Shown here one piece after another: positions 1-11,436 of a stretch of 64,000 bases of DNA. This stretch comes from Musa acuminata AAA Group (Eukaryota > Streptophyta > Magnoliopsida > Zingiberales > Musaceae), in contig NC_088348.1 in the NCBI RefSeq assembly GCF_036884655.1, positions 28,040,001-28,104,000 of the forward strand, in the 5' to 3' direction. The position numbers and the translations under genes were made by a program. The notes under the pieces were generated by a model. It ran no database searches and was not told the origin of the DNA. It saw nothing but the letters and a program-made list of their open reading frames with translations. The first letter of the stretch is position 1, and each line of letters opens with the position of its first letter.

Positions 1-190
1 ATCTACACGTTGATTTTCCTCATTCTTTGGTTTTTTTAATTGTTCCTCTCCCACAGCTTTTGGCTTGTTCTTGGTATGCTTACAAAATGATCCTCCTATT
101 TGCTATGGGATCTATTTTCATTGGTTTATCATATATTCTTAGTAGCATATGAATATTGAAGACTCTAGTCTTATTATTAACCAAACTCAG

Positions 191-3100
191 GTTGGAACAA
201 AGGTTGCTGCTGTCTCACGGAAGACTAATACAACTACTCATGAAATTTTAGGAGTGATGACGAAAGGAAATACTCAAATAGTATGCATCATCCCTTCTCA
301 TTTTCTTTGGTATCAGAAAGCCAATAGCATTTACGTATTTGTTCTACTTTCATATTGTTAATTATTTATGATTGTACAAATTTTTTTGCTTGATGAAAAT
401 CAGTTTTTATAAAGAACTAGATGGTAATGGCTCAGTTGGTGTCTTTGCCATTGAATAATTATGCAGTGCTCAGCTCATAGTATCAGGTTTGTGCCTTCAC
501 AATATGAAATTTTTGGGGTATGGTGGAAATCTGATCTTATGGACATCATAATATGTTGGTAAAGCAAGTACAGATTGATTATATTTTATAACTAAAGGGT
601 TGGTGGAAGCATAGGTTTATGTATTTTTTTATTCACATGTACGATTTGAACAGAGAAGAGTCAACTAGGGATCTTGGAATTGATAGAAGGAATTTGTTTC
701 CGTTAAGCACCAAGACTTTAAAAGATACTTCTTAAATTATCAAATAAAAAATAGCATAAGGAAAAAATAGGGAGACCAACAAATGCATTGTATTAGCCTT
801 TACAAGCAAGAAGGTCATTACCATATTGGCAGCATTTAGTTGTAGGAGAAAAGACCTACTTTTGCATTGATTATATAATAGTTACAAATTTGTGTTTAAA
901 TTGATTACCCAGGTCTACATAAGGAAAATCAGGGTTTTTAATTTTGTACCGTGTCGCTCTGTACGAGCAATACGTATCGGTCTGCTAGCAGACCAGCATG
1001 TGAACCACTCACTACCAGACGGTATCAGGTTTCTGGCCCCATATCGGGCGATACAGGGCTATATTTGGCAGTAATGATCAAAATTTTGATCGTTACCAAC
1101 TTGTATCAGGCGTTACATAGCAGTTGTCGCCAGCTAAGCGAACACGCCACTCCCCTTCAGCAGTACATTCTCTCAGTGGTCATCGTAGCGGTTGCCATTA
1201 GCCTAGATGAGCGCCCTACAGTTGGATATTACGTTGTTTCGCCACTCGCCGACGTACTAGTTCTTGCTTCGCCACACGTACTGGCTGCAACTCTCCTGTA
1301 GGTTGCACCACTAATCGCCCTCGTGATAGTCGTTGTTGGAGTGTCACTTGCATCCGAACCCGTGCTCTCGGTTGACGACATAAGAGTCGGAGTAAGCGTT
1401 GCCCTCCGACTTGGTGAAGGTCCCGAAGCCTTCCATTCAGCCGGAACAGAGCTCGCTTATGAAGGTCGTGTTGGAGGGCCACGAGAACTTTCCCTTTTCG
1501 GAAGCCTTCCTCCTCCGCACTCCCCCTCATGCATGTACCAATCAGCCCTAAGGCACTTCGCCCATCAGTGGGGGGAGTTCTCCTTTGCGCCCACGATCAA
1601 GTACAAAAACCCTAAGTTGCTTCATGTTCTTCGCTCATTATGCAGGCACGGTACGAGATTAAAAACCTTGCAGAAAATCATTCTCGTTTTTGTGTTATGA
1701 AGGATTAGCCTGTAACATCTTTGTCCTTGTTGATTTGTGATTGCATTCAATAACTTAGGAAGTATTGTTTCTTGTAGCTTTGGATGTTCAAAATAGTGTT
1801 TAGCCACTATGACAGAATAATTAAAATGAATACAAATGACTTAATTTGGACTTCTATAATGTGACTCTTAAGACCAGGTTCATAGTCAGGTTTGGAGGCT
1901 GATATGGAACACAGGATCGGATCTTTTCTGAAAGAATCAATTTCAGCCGAACAACATAGGATGTCAACTAGGATTAGTCAAAATTTTGTTGGATTTGATG
2001 AGGACCATTGAGATTAACCAAAATCAACAGTGTGTCACTCAATCCAGCATGCTGAGCCATCTATAATACCGGGAATTTGTTGTAACATGATCAAAACTAG
2101 CAGAAACTAGCCATTGGCTGGAACTCAGTTAAAATTTACCAGTACTTTGCTGAACTGGCTGGAATTGGATTGAACTTGATTAAGTCTAATCGAGTCAATG
2201 ACCAAGTTGTTCATCCCCATGAACCATGGTTATCCTTGATAAGGTGATGATGGGATTGAGTGATCATTGTATAAACTAAGCAAGCATTGCTTGATGATGT
2301 GTTGATTAGTATATAATCTATCAACAGTCAAGGGGGGATTGGGAACTTTGGGTAATGATGAAGTGATAGGCATTTCCTCATCTCAGTAGGGTTAGTGGGT
2401 CCTGGCAAGGTACTTTGTTTGTAGTGCATAATTTGCTACAGTGACCAGATTAATTCTACATTCAACCTTGAGAAATGCAAAAGGTTAGGATATTTTAGAA
2501 ATAATTGTTTGCTACTGAAAATAGCTGTTCTAGATCAATAGTAAGTTTTTTATGTTTGTATGTATCTCAAGCATTCAATTCTCATTTTTATCATTTAGAA
2601 CTAGTTGATCAAGGGATTAAAAGCATAATCATTAACTTGTGCAGACAATTATTTAGTACAGCGATGACCCCATTGGCAACTTTGTCATGCTTAACATGGC
2701 AATGAATTCTCATTGCCATTTTTGGTGAAAACTATGTTGCTATTACAATTTTTGGTGAAATTATGCAAGTCAAACTTTAGTTGATATACCTGTGTAGTAA
2801 GTTTTCAGTATTCAAAATGAGACTATTTTTCTAGTCTATGGGCTTCAGGAGCCTGACAAAGTATTGAAATCATTCTATGAAGTAGGGTTAATTAAATGTA
2901 AGTGAACATCCTTGTAAAGAGTTGTGGATTTGTTTTTTTATACATGGGTTCATAATGGTAATTTGATGGACATGAGAATGAGCAATGTGGCTTTGCATAA
3001 AGTGCAATTGTATGGTGCATTCAAGGAATAATAAGCAAAGTCGAGTCGATTTAAATGGTTGGATTGCTTGAAGCCAATGAAGTCATTGGATGCTCAGGTG

Positions 3101-6100
3101 CTCGCCTAGGAACCCAGGCAAGGTGAGGCGTGGCTTGAGTGCCCGCCTATTAGGTTGGGCGGGCGATTTCACATAAGCATGGCCCAGGCGTGCGCTAGGC
3201 AAGCTGAGCGCTCGCCTGGTTTGACTCATGCCAAGTTGAGCCTCAATCGAACTAAGTCACTCTAGTTCAATTGAACCAGGAAACATAGAACTATCAACAC
3301 CTCGCGCGAGCCATGCCCTAACACAGAACTGTCTCTTTCCCACTACGTTTCTACACAGCGGTGGGCTTCCTCCCATTAGCGAACAACGACAGCAATAACA
3401 TCTTCCTCTAGTGGTAGCGATGGCTTTTTCCTTTGGCAGTAGCGATGGTAGCTTCTTCCCCTCCCCTCTCGGTATATCTCTCTCTTTCTCCTCCTCCCTC
3501 TTCCCTTCTGCCTTTACCCTGTTCATTGCAACCCTTCATCTCCCCGCACTGTCACGGACTTAGCTGGTTTTGCCTAAGTCATGTGGCACCCTTGTATGTC
3601 CGTCTGCAAATGTCAACCTCCCCAAAACCTCCCATGGTCCTTTAGGATCTACAAAAGAGAAAACGGGTTAGAGAAAGCGCCTCACTCGAGATCCACAAGC
3701 AAACATTCCGGGAAACACTTCATAGATAATGCAAATTACAAACAGACTTTACAAGCTCTGAATGGTTACACAACAAAGGGTTAAAATGGTCCACTACAGA
3801 CTGAATATCTCTCACAAGTGTCCACATGACACAATATTTATTTACAAGCCTAAGAAGGCCACCAAACCAAATTAAAATGGAGTTTTTAAGCCTTCGACCG
3901 TCACTCTACATGCTGTGCAAAGCATGAACAAACCAAATGGCACGGACATACATAAGTATTACATCAAACATCTTGTTTAGAACTTTGTCCGTGACATTCT
4001 CCCTCACTTATTCCTTCGACGTCCTCGTTGAAGCCTTTTGCCGACACTGCACTAGCTGCAATGTGCCTCTTGGCTCCCAACTGCTCTCCGCTGTTGTTGT
4101 TGAATAGTCGAACTTTTGATCCGCTATGTTGTTTCAACTCGCCAATGACTTTGACTCTAATGTGGGGTTGGCTGAGTTGTATTGATCCTTGTTGATTCCT
4201 GTGGATCCTCCAGATGAAGGAAAAGACCATCCTTACTATGCGCCAGTCTCTCAAATGTCTCATGTTGCTTGAATTGAGTGGATGCTTGTTGGAGCTTTAA
4301 CGAGCATCGCCTTGCAAACTTTCGAAGTTTTGGGTCCTTCCTCTACAAAATGTCCATCGACTCTTCTTTCGTTTAGTTGTCACTTCCAAGTATATTTGCA
4401 TCACTTCCGCTTTCGATTGGCATTCTGTTGGGAAATAAAGCGGATAATCTACTCTCAATAGCACTGATCACCATTGGTGAGGATTTGATAACTATTGTCT
4501 TTCATTATCTTCGAAGGGTCTTTGAACCTATGCAATGCTCCTCTGTTGGATAGATAAGAGAATTGGAGTATTCGGTTTCGCCCATTCTTTTAAGAGTTGA
4601 GAAGGCAATGGTTACTTGACTTCACCCGCCTCCTCAAGGGTTGTACTCCATGCATCGAGCTGGTTATTGACTTTCGCTTGCTCTTTGCTCACACTTCTGA
4701 AGCACTCGAAGTGTTTACACTCCTTGTATTGAGTTAGCTACTGTGATTCACCTTCTCAATGCTATCGAACTTCTGGAATGCAGGAAGTTTTCACCCCAAC
4801 TTAGAGTAATTCTCTAATAGATTTGGTTGCTTCTGGGATTGTACCGTCTTCTCCATCAACCCTGCTGCCTACTCCATTGAGTAACAAAGGTATAACACCG
4901 CGTACTGCTTACTTCGTTCCTTGGTCGTGCACTCTTGCGTGACCCGAAGTCCTTCACTTTCGGGTATCTTTATGAGAAGCTCGTTGACACCGATCTTACG
5001 AAGTTCCTTGGCCTCTGCCCTTCAGCCTTGTCTCGGTACTTGGAGTTTGCCTCTGCATGCTTCACCTCCTCGGCCCCTTTCACGACAAAGCGTTCTCCCT
5101 CCATGAGAGCAAGGGATCAATGACTTTCACAGAAGTCTCGCCTCTGCGGTATCATGGTGCTGCCATGCCCATGGCCCTACTATCCGTCGCCTCGCATCTG
5201 CATCCATTTTCTTCACGATCAGTAGATATGTCTCTGTGGCACTCCTCCGAGTCCACCTCCATTCTAACTGATGCTTGATTTTGAGTAGCTAAGTCCCTCT
5301 GGATTCGTTGTCGTTTCCTCATCCCTTTTGACCTCTTGCTTCAACACCTCTGTGTTCTCCAAGCAGCTCCCTTTGGTCGATGGAAAGACAGATTGCAACT
5401 CCTATGCATGGCCTCTACCATCACGTTGTAGGGTTTGCACCGATTCTGTTCTCCTTAGCTTCTTTGGTAACAACGTTCGCTTACTCGACCTTGTCCTCTG
5501 ACTTGCCGGGCTCCCTTAATTGAATATGGATCCTGGAGTAGTCTAACTCTCCAGCTGCTTCGATCATACATCTGCATGATCAAGTCCCTCCCATGGGACT
5601 TACTAGTACTTGCATTCGAACTTTTCCCTTGGTGGAACACGGCCCCCATATGCTGATGACCAAGGCTTTCATCCGATGCAAAATTCGATGCACGCACGGA
5701 AGACCCGTCTTTATGATACCATGGCCTTCACTCCTTGAATCCATACTCCTTGTCGTCGTGTTGTTCACCGAAATGGAGCTTCCAGTAGCTCTCGATCATA
5801 CCTCCGTATGATACAGTCCCTCACGGGACTATGTCGTATGTATCGCATTGCCATGAACTGTTCCACCACGATCCGCTGTACCATGTCGCCTCTTGGTGAC
5901 ATTTCTATTGCATTATGATCATTGTGGGATGAACTCGAATTGTAATTCCTCCATGTGTGGCCTCTGCCAATACATCGTAGGGTCTGTTCCACCTTCGATT
6001 TTGTTCGCTCCTTTGGCAATCGACCTTCATCCACCCGCTCTTGGGTCATACCTAGATGAAGCACCGCTCTAGGATAGTCCGTCGCCTAGTGGCTCCCGAA

Positions 6101-9100
6101 GTCCACCGACTTCGCTAAAAATGGTGCACCATTGTCTGAATCTTGGGCCTTTGCCCCTACCAGCACAATCTTCGTTGCGCACTGCTTCCTTCATGACAAC
6201 TTGAATGGCAACACTATGGCATATTCTTCAAGAGTACCCGCCTCCACGTCCTCTTGCCCCGTGCCAAGGCCTTCTGAACCCAACTTCGCCTCCGCAAGTT
6301 GAGTCGCCTTAGTTCCTCTGTCAAATGCTTCTCCGAGATAAGGTGTAGGTGCCCATAAGCTCCCTTCGTCTTTGGCACCATGTAAGATGAGTTTGCTCCA
6401 TCAGAATAAAGGACCCATGGAACAACATGATCCTGCTCTTGCCTCTGTAAGAGTTCATGTCCTTGACCTTTGTCCAAGGAAAGCTTTGTGCCTCCGCTCC
6501 ATGTTCCATCTTCTATGCCGGCTCCTTTCATGCGGCTTGGGTACTTCGCCAAGTTACACCCAAGTTGCTTCGCTCCTCGTTTTGCATTGAGTTGACGGTG
6601 GCCCTCATGCCCACCATTCCACGGGTCAGCCCTCCCTAGAGTCCGATCTCCATATCGACTCTAAGTGTGCCTTCATTTGTGTTGCTTTTGGTCGCTCCCC
6701 CACTTGATCTCGCAATGCATCCACTAATGCATTCTCTCAAGCGAGATCATGCGATGACTCCTTGCCGCTCGCTCGGTCCATTGAGCTTCGTGGAGTGTTG
6801 TTTTTGAGGTACTCCTCAACATGTGTGGTCTGTTGCACATGATTCTCCCTCTAGAGAACTGGGATCTATCCCTCCTGGATAACTGTCCCGTTGGAGCAAC
6901 ATCTCTTTACGCTTCTTTCTCTCTGAAAGTTTCGGAGACCATCATCCCCTTGGACTACTCTGATTTGCTGAACGCACTTGCTAGATTGTGACTCCACGTC
7001 AATACAGCTCCCGTTGCACCACTCAAGTCCTAGCAACATGTTGAACTCGCTGCACACTTTCAGCCTCCTACGGATGTATCCTTCACATGCCGAAGGGAAA
7101 GTTTCAATGCTCCATGGCGCCGAGTTTCGGTCGCCTTGGGATGGTCACGAACATTCCATCGTCCATATACAAACCCAAGCATGAGTACCGAATTCTTCGA
7201 GTTAGCAATTCCCCTCACCTCTGTGAGCTTTGCATAACTCTTTCGGTCGCCGAGCAACTCATTCCACCCTGTATGGTCTCATCCTTTACCAAGCGCCTCG
7301 CTTGCCTTGAGCACCATCAAGTATAGTTGTCAACATTGAGCCGTAGCTCAAACTCAGCCATCCCAACCTTTGTGCGCTCCGCATTCTTCCCAGCTTGCTT
7401 GTCCTCGTGGTGTCTCTTGCGCGAAGGGTTGGCCATTCTTCTGAATGCCACTCTCAGATGCCCACTCCTCTGCGCGACTCCTTTTCCTTACATCTCCATG
7501 CCCGTTTTTCCCCCAAATGGTCGCGCGTGCTAGTTGCCCTCAACGCAGCCCCACTAGGTCCCCCACGTTTGCATGCCAAGTGTTTCTATGAGTGCTTGTC
7601 CCGCTCTGATACCATCTGTCACGGACTTAGCTGGTTTTGCCTAAGTCGTGCGACACCCTTGCGTGTCCGTTCGCATCGGTCAGCCTCCCCGAAACCTCCC
7701 ATGGTCCCTTAGGACCTACAAAAGAGAAAACAGGTTAGAGAAAGTGCCTCACTCGGGATCCACAAGCAAAAATTCCAGGAAACACTTCATAGACAATGCA
7801 AATTATAAACAGACTTTACAAGCTCTGAACAGTTGCACAACAAAGGGTCAAAATGGCCCACTATAGACCGAATATCTCTCACAAGTGTCCACATGACTCA
7901 ACATTTATTTACAAGCCTAAAAAGGCCACCAAACCCAACTAAAGTAGGGTTTTTAAGCCTTCGATCGTCCCTCTACATGCTGTGCAAAGCATGAACAAAC
8001 CAAATGACACAGACATACATAAGTATTACATCAAACATCCTGTTTAGAACTTTGTCCGTGACAGCACGCCTTGTCACAGGTGCTCTCTGCCCCCCCCCCC
8101 CCCCCCCCCCCTCGATGCCGCTTCTCTTGTTGCTGCTTCTTCCCTCTTTCCCTCCCTCTTCTGTTGTTGCTGCTTCTTCTCTCTTCCCCTCCTTATGCGA
8201 CCCATGTATCTATTTATTGTTGCCTTTGCTTCCTGCGGCTTTATTGACTATGCTTTGTGTCATCCCTACCATTGCTTATAGGACTGAATAAATAGAAAAA
8301 AAGAACTAGGCCAAGTGCGCTGGTGGAAGCAAGTATTCACTAGGCTATTCATCAAATTGACCCCTTTATGAAACTAAAAGCGAGATTCAAGGAGTTTAGC
8401 CAACTTAAGCGTCCTTTCCCTCTTGATGTCTTATTTTAGTTTTAGTTTATTTTTATTAATCATGATATATAATTTTTAAATTATAATATTTAGGTGTGTC
8501 TTATTTTGCTTGGGCAAGTGCCTAGCACCTTGGGCATTTTGGGATCATAGCTCTTTTTGGCACTTAGCGCTTTTGACAACATTGCTTAAAGCTATGTTAG
8601 TTGAGCTTGGATCACTCTAGATGTGGAATGAAAATGCTCAAGTGAACCGTAAACTTAAATTGTGGTACAAGGACTTAATGATGAAGTCTTATTGATTGGT
8701 TTATTGGAATGAAATACATTTGTTTAGAATGCAGAGTGTATCTTATTGATCACATATATACGGATGTGTGAGCACTAGATATTTTTAAGGCAGTACATTG
8801 TTTTTTATATAATGAATCAAAATTGTACTGGACATGCAATGTTAGTAGGCCTCAGTAAGCTTATTAAAGATGTTAATGACTTTATGTATCTCTTGTTTAG
8901 TGATCTTGTGCATTTGGAGTATGAGTGTTGGAGGTTTAGTCATAGATCCTCAGTAATATAGAGTCCAAGATTATAGATAGTGGTTCAACTCCAATTTTCA
9001 CAACTACCAAACTGGTATGGTATCAGTGTACTAGGAGCTATACTGATATGTATGGCTGGTATCTCTGAAAAAAATAATAATAAAATATTGATACCAACCG

Positions 9101-11436
9101 GTGCTAGTTATATGATCTATCACTGGAATGGTGACTACAGGTTGGTGCATATTGATCCAACCAGTATTTGACAAGTGACTAGCATGTCACATAGTGTTTT
9201 GAGGATATAATATCCCGTGGCAAAACTTGCTTTGAAGGCAAGCCTCATCTTGTTGTTTCTTTCACAATTGATGTTTAACGAGTCTGTGTTGGTAGAATGG
9301 CTTTAATACATTAAATAAGAAAGCATGATTTTTTTTAGGTTAGAGGGTTTTGTACCAAGTGTTGCAAGTTTGGAATACTCTTTGTTTTATGTGGACCTTC
9401 GGTTTATTTGATTGTGATAATAGCATTATCAGTATCAATCCACAAAGCAAATATAAACATATTTTACTTATTTTATGTGTTATATCTATTGTTAAACCAG
9501 TTATATTAATAGCCTTCCTCCACAGTGTTTCTTTGATACACCAGGTCTCATGATAGGCCAACATGGATACCCTTACAGGACTGATGTTAAAGTTCGTGTA
9601 GAAAGTGCTTGGAGCTCTATTGGACTATATGATCTGTTGATAATGATGTTTGACGTACATAGGCATCTGACCATGTAAGTGATCATGATATCAATATGAG
9701 GCTTTTTCTTGTAAATTTTGTCATCTGCAGTCCAGAACTGAATTGACATTCACAGGAATTTTTTATTATTCTAATTTGTCCTCTAAATTACTGTCTAACT
9801 TGTTTAGTTCAGCATCTACCAATGAGTTCAACGTCTTGTATTACAAATATCTCTTATGAGAGAAATGAACATTTGATAAAATCTTCACCTAAGCATCACT
9901 CAACTTAGATTTTTCATAGCAGTCTTTGGCTAGGCAATACAAAAATGGATTCAGAGATTTGGAAGTATTTGCAATTGTTCAGTTTTTGATGCTTGGAACA
10001 AACATTTTATGTATGTACTAGCATGTTAGATACCTCGGTGTCTTTTTTTTGGGTAAGAAATTTACTTAGAATACATCAAATGACAAGAGATCCGGTTATG
10101 AAAAATCTTCATTGCTATTTGACCTTATACGCAGGCCTGACACAAGGGTGATCAAGTTGATTAAACAAATGGGAGAAAAGGTTCACTCTAAGCAAAAGCG
10201 GGTGTTATGTATGAACAAAGTTGATCTTGTAGAAGACAAGAAAGACTTGCTAAAAGTTGCCAAAGAATTTGCAGATCTTCCTGGATATGATAAGTAGGTG
10301 AAAATTTGTTGTAAGGTCTAATTAATACTGATCAAATTGCTTGTTTCTTCATTGATATCTCATGTCTTTTAGGTACTTTATGATATCTGGATTAAAAGGT
10401 TCAGGAATCAAAGACCTTGTTCAGTATCTGATGGATCAGGTACTTTATGCTGATTATGCATCATGTGGTGCTGTGGTAATTCAATACTATTGTTAACCAA
10501 TGACGAAAACTAGTCATGTCTATCACATTCTTGATCACTACACAAATTAACCAAGAATTATCTGAAAACTATAATCGACTGTAGGAAGCTTAGTATTAGG
10601 TACCACTAATGGGGACAAAAAGAATCTAGTGGTGCTGCAGACTTGTTAACATTTGTGATAAAGATTTGAGACTCAGGTCTTGTGGCAAACAGTAAGCAAA
10701 TTATAGTGGGACATGAGGAGTCTTGTTAAAATGTGATAGAATATGCTGAACTCCTATCAGACATCAAATGTTACATCTTGGTATCTTATTTTCCATTTCT
10801 TTAGTTGAATATCAATTGCACTTTATTTAGGTGATTCTTATTGCTTTGATGTATGCAGGCAGTTAAAAGACCTTGGGATGAAGACCCCACCACCATGAGT
10901 GAAGAAATAATGAAAACTATATCACTGGAGGTTGTGCGGGAAAAGATGCTAGATCATATTCATCAGGTATCATTAAGTGTAATTGTGAAGTTAGCATGTT
11001 TTATTTGCTTGTCAGAAAGATGCTAAGACACTCTCTTTCAGGAAATTCCTTATGTTATTGAACACCGGTTGATGGATTGGAAGGAACTAAGAGATGGTTC
11101 CCTTAGGGTGGAGCAACACTTCATCACACCAAAACCGAGCCAGCGCCAGATTCTTGTTGGAAAAAATGGCTCTAAAATTGGGTATTGTTTCTGTCACCAC
11201 CCTTTGTTCCATTACCCTTATTTAGATGGAGATTATAGTCAGTTTGTGGGTTTTCTTTTGTCATATTGGTTTACTAAAATCTTTTTATGCAAGGAATAAG
11301 TGCTCAATTTCTTGTCTATTGTTCTTGTGTGAACAGGAGAATAGGCATTGAAGCCAACGAAGAGTTGAGATCAATATTTAAGAGAAATGTTCATCTCATC
11401 CTCCAAGTTAGGGTAGCTCGAAAAAGGAATGCATGA
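191..11436 (+). CDS. ERG: Era-like GTPase ERG (3' part, seven exons; 5' end outside window)
   Basis: Era-family GTP-binding protein; in plants these act in organelles, and bacterial Era helps assemble the small ribosomal subunit. Exons read: 191-280, 9526-9674, 10135-10293, 10373-10439, 10859-10966, 11042-11181, 11337-11436, giving 270 residues to the TGA. All junctions are GT-AG and in frame. Visible motifs: G2 region (RKTNTTTHEILG), G3 DTPG opening the second exon (CFFDTPGLM), G4 NKVD (CMNKVDLVED), G5-like SGLKGSG, then a C-terminal KH domain with GxxG as GKNGSKIG. The P-loop exon (G1) must lie left of the window, so the start cannot be chosen. The 9,245-bp intron between the first two visible exons holds nested mobile DNA. 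The family call is certain from the unbroken similarity; whether this protein goes to mitochondria or plastids cannot be judged without the N-terminus. Confidence 0.95.
3550..3996 (-). repeat. Left LTR of copy 1 (3' LTR in element orientation)
   Basis: It is 447 bp, begins tgtcacggac and ends gtccgtgaca. By eye it differs from the right LTR at about 40 positions (near 9%), mostly transitions, so the insertion is not recent. Confidence 0.9.
7603..7614 (-). other. Primer binding site (tRNA-iMet) of LTR element copy 1
   Basis: gctctgatacca on the plus strand is TGGTATCAGAGC on the minus strand, the classic 12-base match to the 3' end of plant initiator methionine tRNA. It sits 2 bases from the LTR edge and fixes the element's orientation. 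Confidence 0.9.
7617..8063 (-). repeat. Right LTR of copy 1 (5' LTR in element orientation)
   Basis: It is 447 bp, the same length as its partner. Two bases (tc, 7615-7616) separate it from the tRNA-Met primer binding site. Confidence 0.9.
8090..8111. repeat. Poly-C run (22 C)
   Basis: An uninterrupted run of C lies in the right arm of the older insertion, just outside the LTR element. It is probably a slippage product and a likely place for sequencing-length errors. Confidence 0.9.

Larger units (their letters stand above)
3550..8063 (-). mobile_element. Non-autonomous LTR retrotransposon, copy 1 (LARD-like)
   Basis: It has two 447-bp LTRs and an internal region of about 3.6 kb. Orientation is minus: immediately inside the right LTR is gctctgatacca (7603-7614), the reverse complement of the initiator-tRNA-Met primer binding site TGGTATCAGAGC. 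Inside the left LTR is a pyrimidine stretch (3997-4008) that reads as a polypurine tract on the minus strand. The LTRs end in TGTCACGGAC...GTCCGTGACA, a perfect 10-bp inverted terminus. The element is flanked by GCAC on both sides (3546-3549 and 8064-8067), a 4-bp target duplication. No gag, protease, reverse transcriptase or integrase motif is readable in the internal region in any frame. The longest ORFs are about 100 codons and are not preserved as a set in copy 2. It therefore needed enzymes from another element. It lies antisense to ERG in an intron. Confidence 0.9.
3075..8580. mobile_element. Older insertion split by an LTR retrotransposon, flanked by a 12-bp near-duplication
   Basis: The two arms (3075-3549 and 8068-8580, about 1 kb together) lie inside the ERG intron. 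They are bounded by attgcttgaagc (3063-3074) and attgcttaaagc (8581-8592), 11 of 12 bases identical, which looks like a target-site duplication; the first 8 bases would suit a hAT-type insertion. The left arm carries GC-rich 'ctcgcctagg/aggcgaggcg'-like stretches near 3098-3235. The right arm ends in related 'caagtgcctagcacc' and 'cacttagcgc' words near 8513-8570, as is common in plant MITE-like elements. Clear terminal inverted repeats could not be aligned by eye. The GC-rich ORFs in these arms resemble no protein I know. Confidence 0.4.

Noticed and set aside
892..1807. Overlapping ORFs of 60-125 codons on both strands in the ERG intron
   Set aside because: GC-rich, repeat-like DNA with no family resemblance, lying inside an intron. 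It is probably worn transposon sequence.
4921..7712. Many 60-110-codon ORFs on both strands inside LTR element copy 1 (and the same in copy 2)
   Set aside because: They are not preserved as intact frames between the two copies, and show no gag, protease, RT, RNase H or integrase motif.
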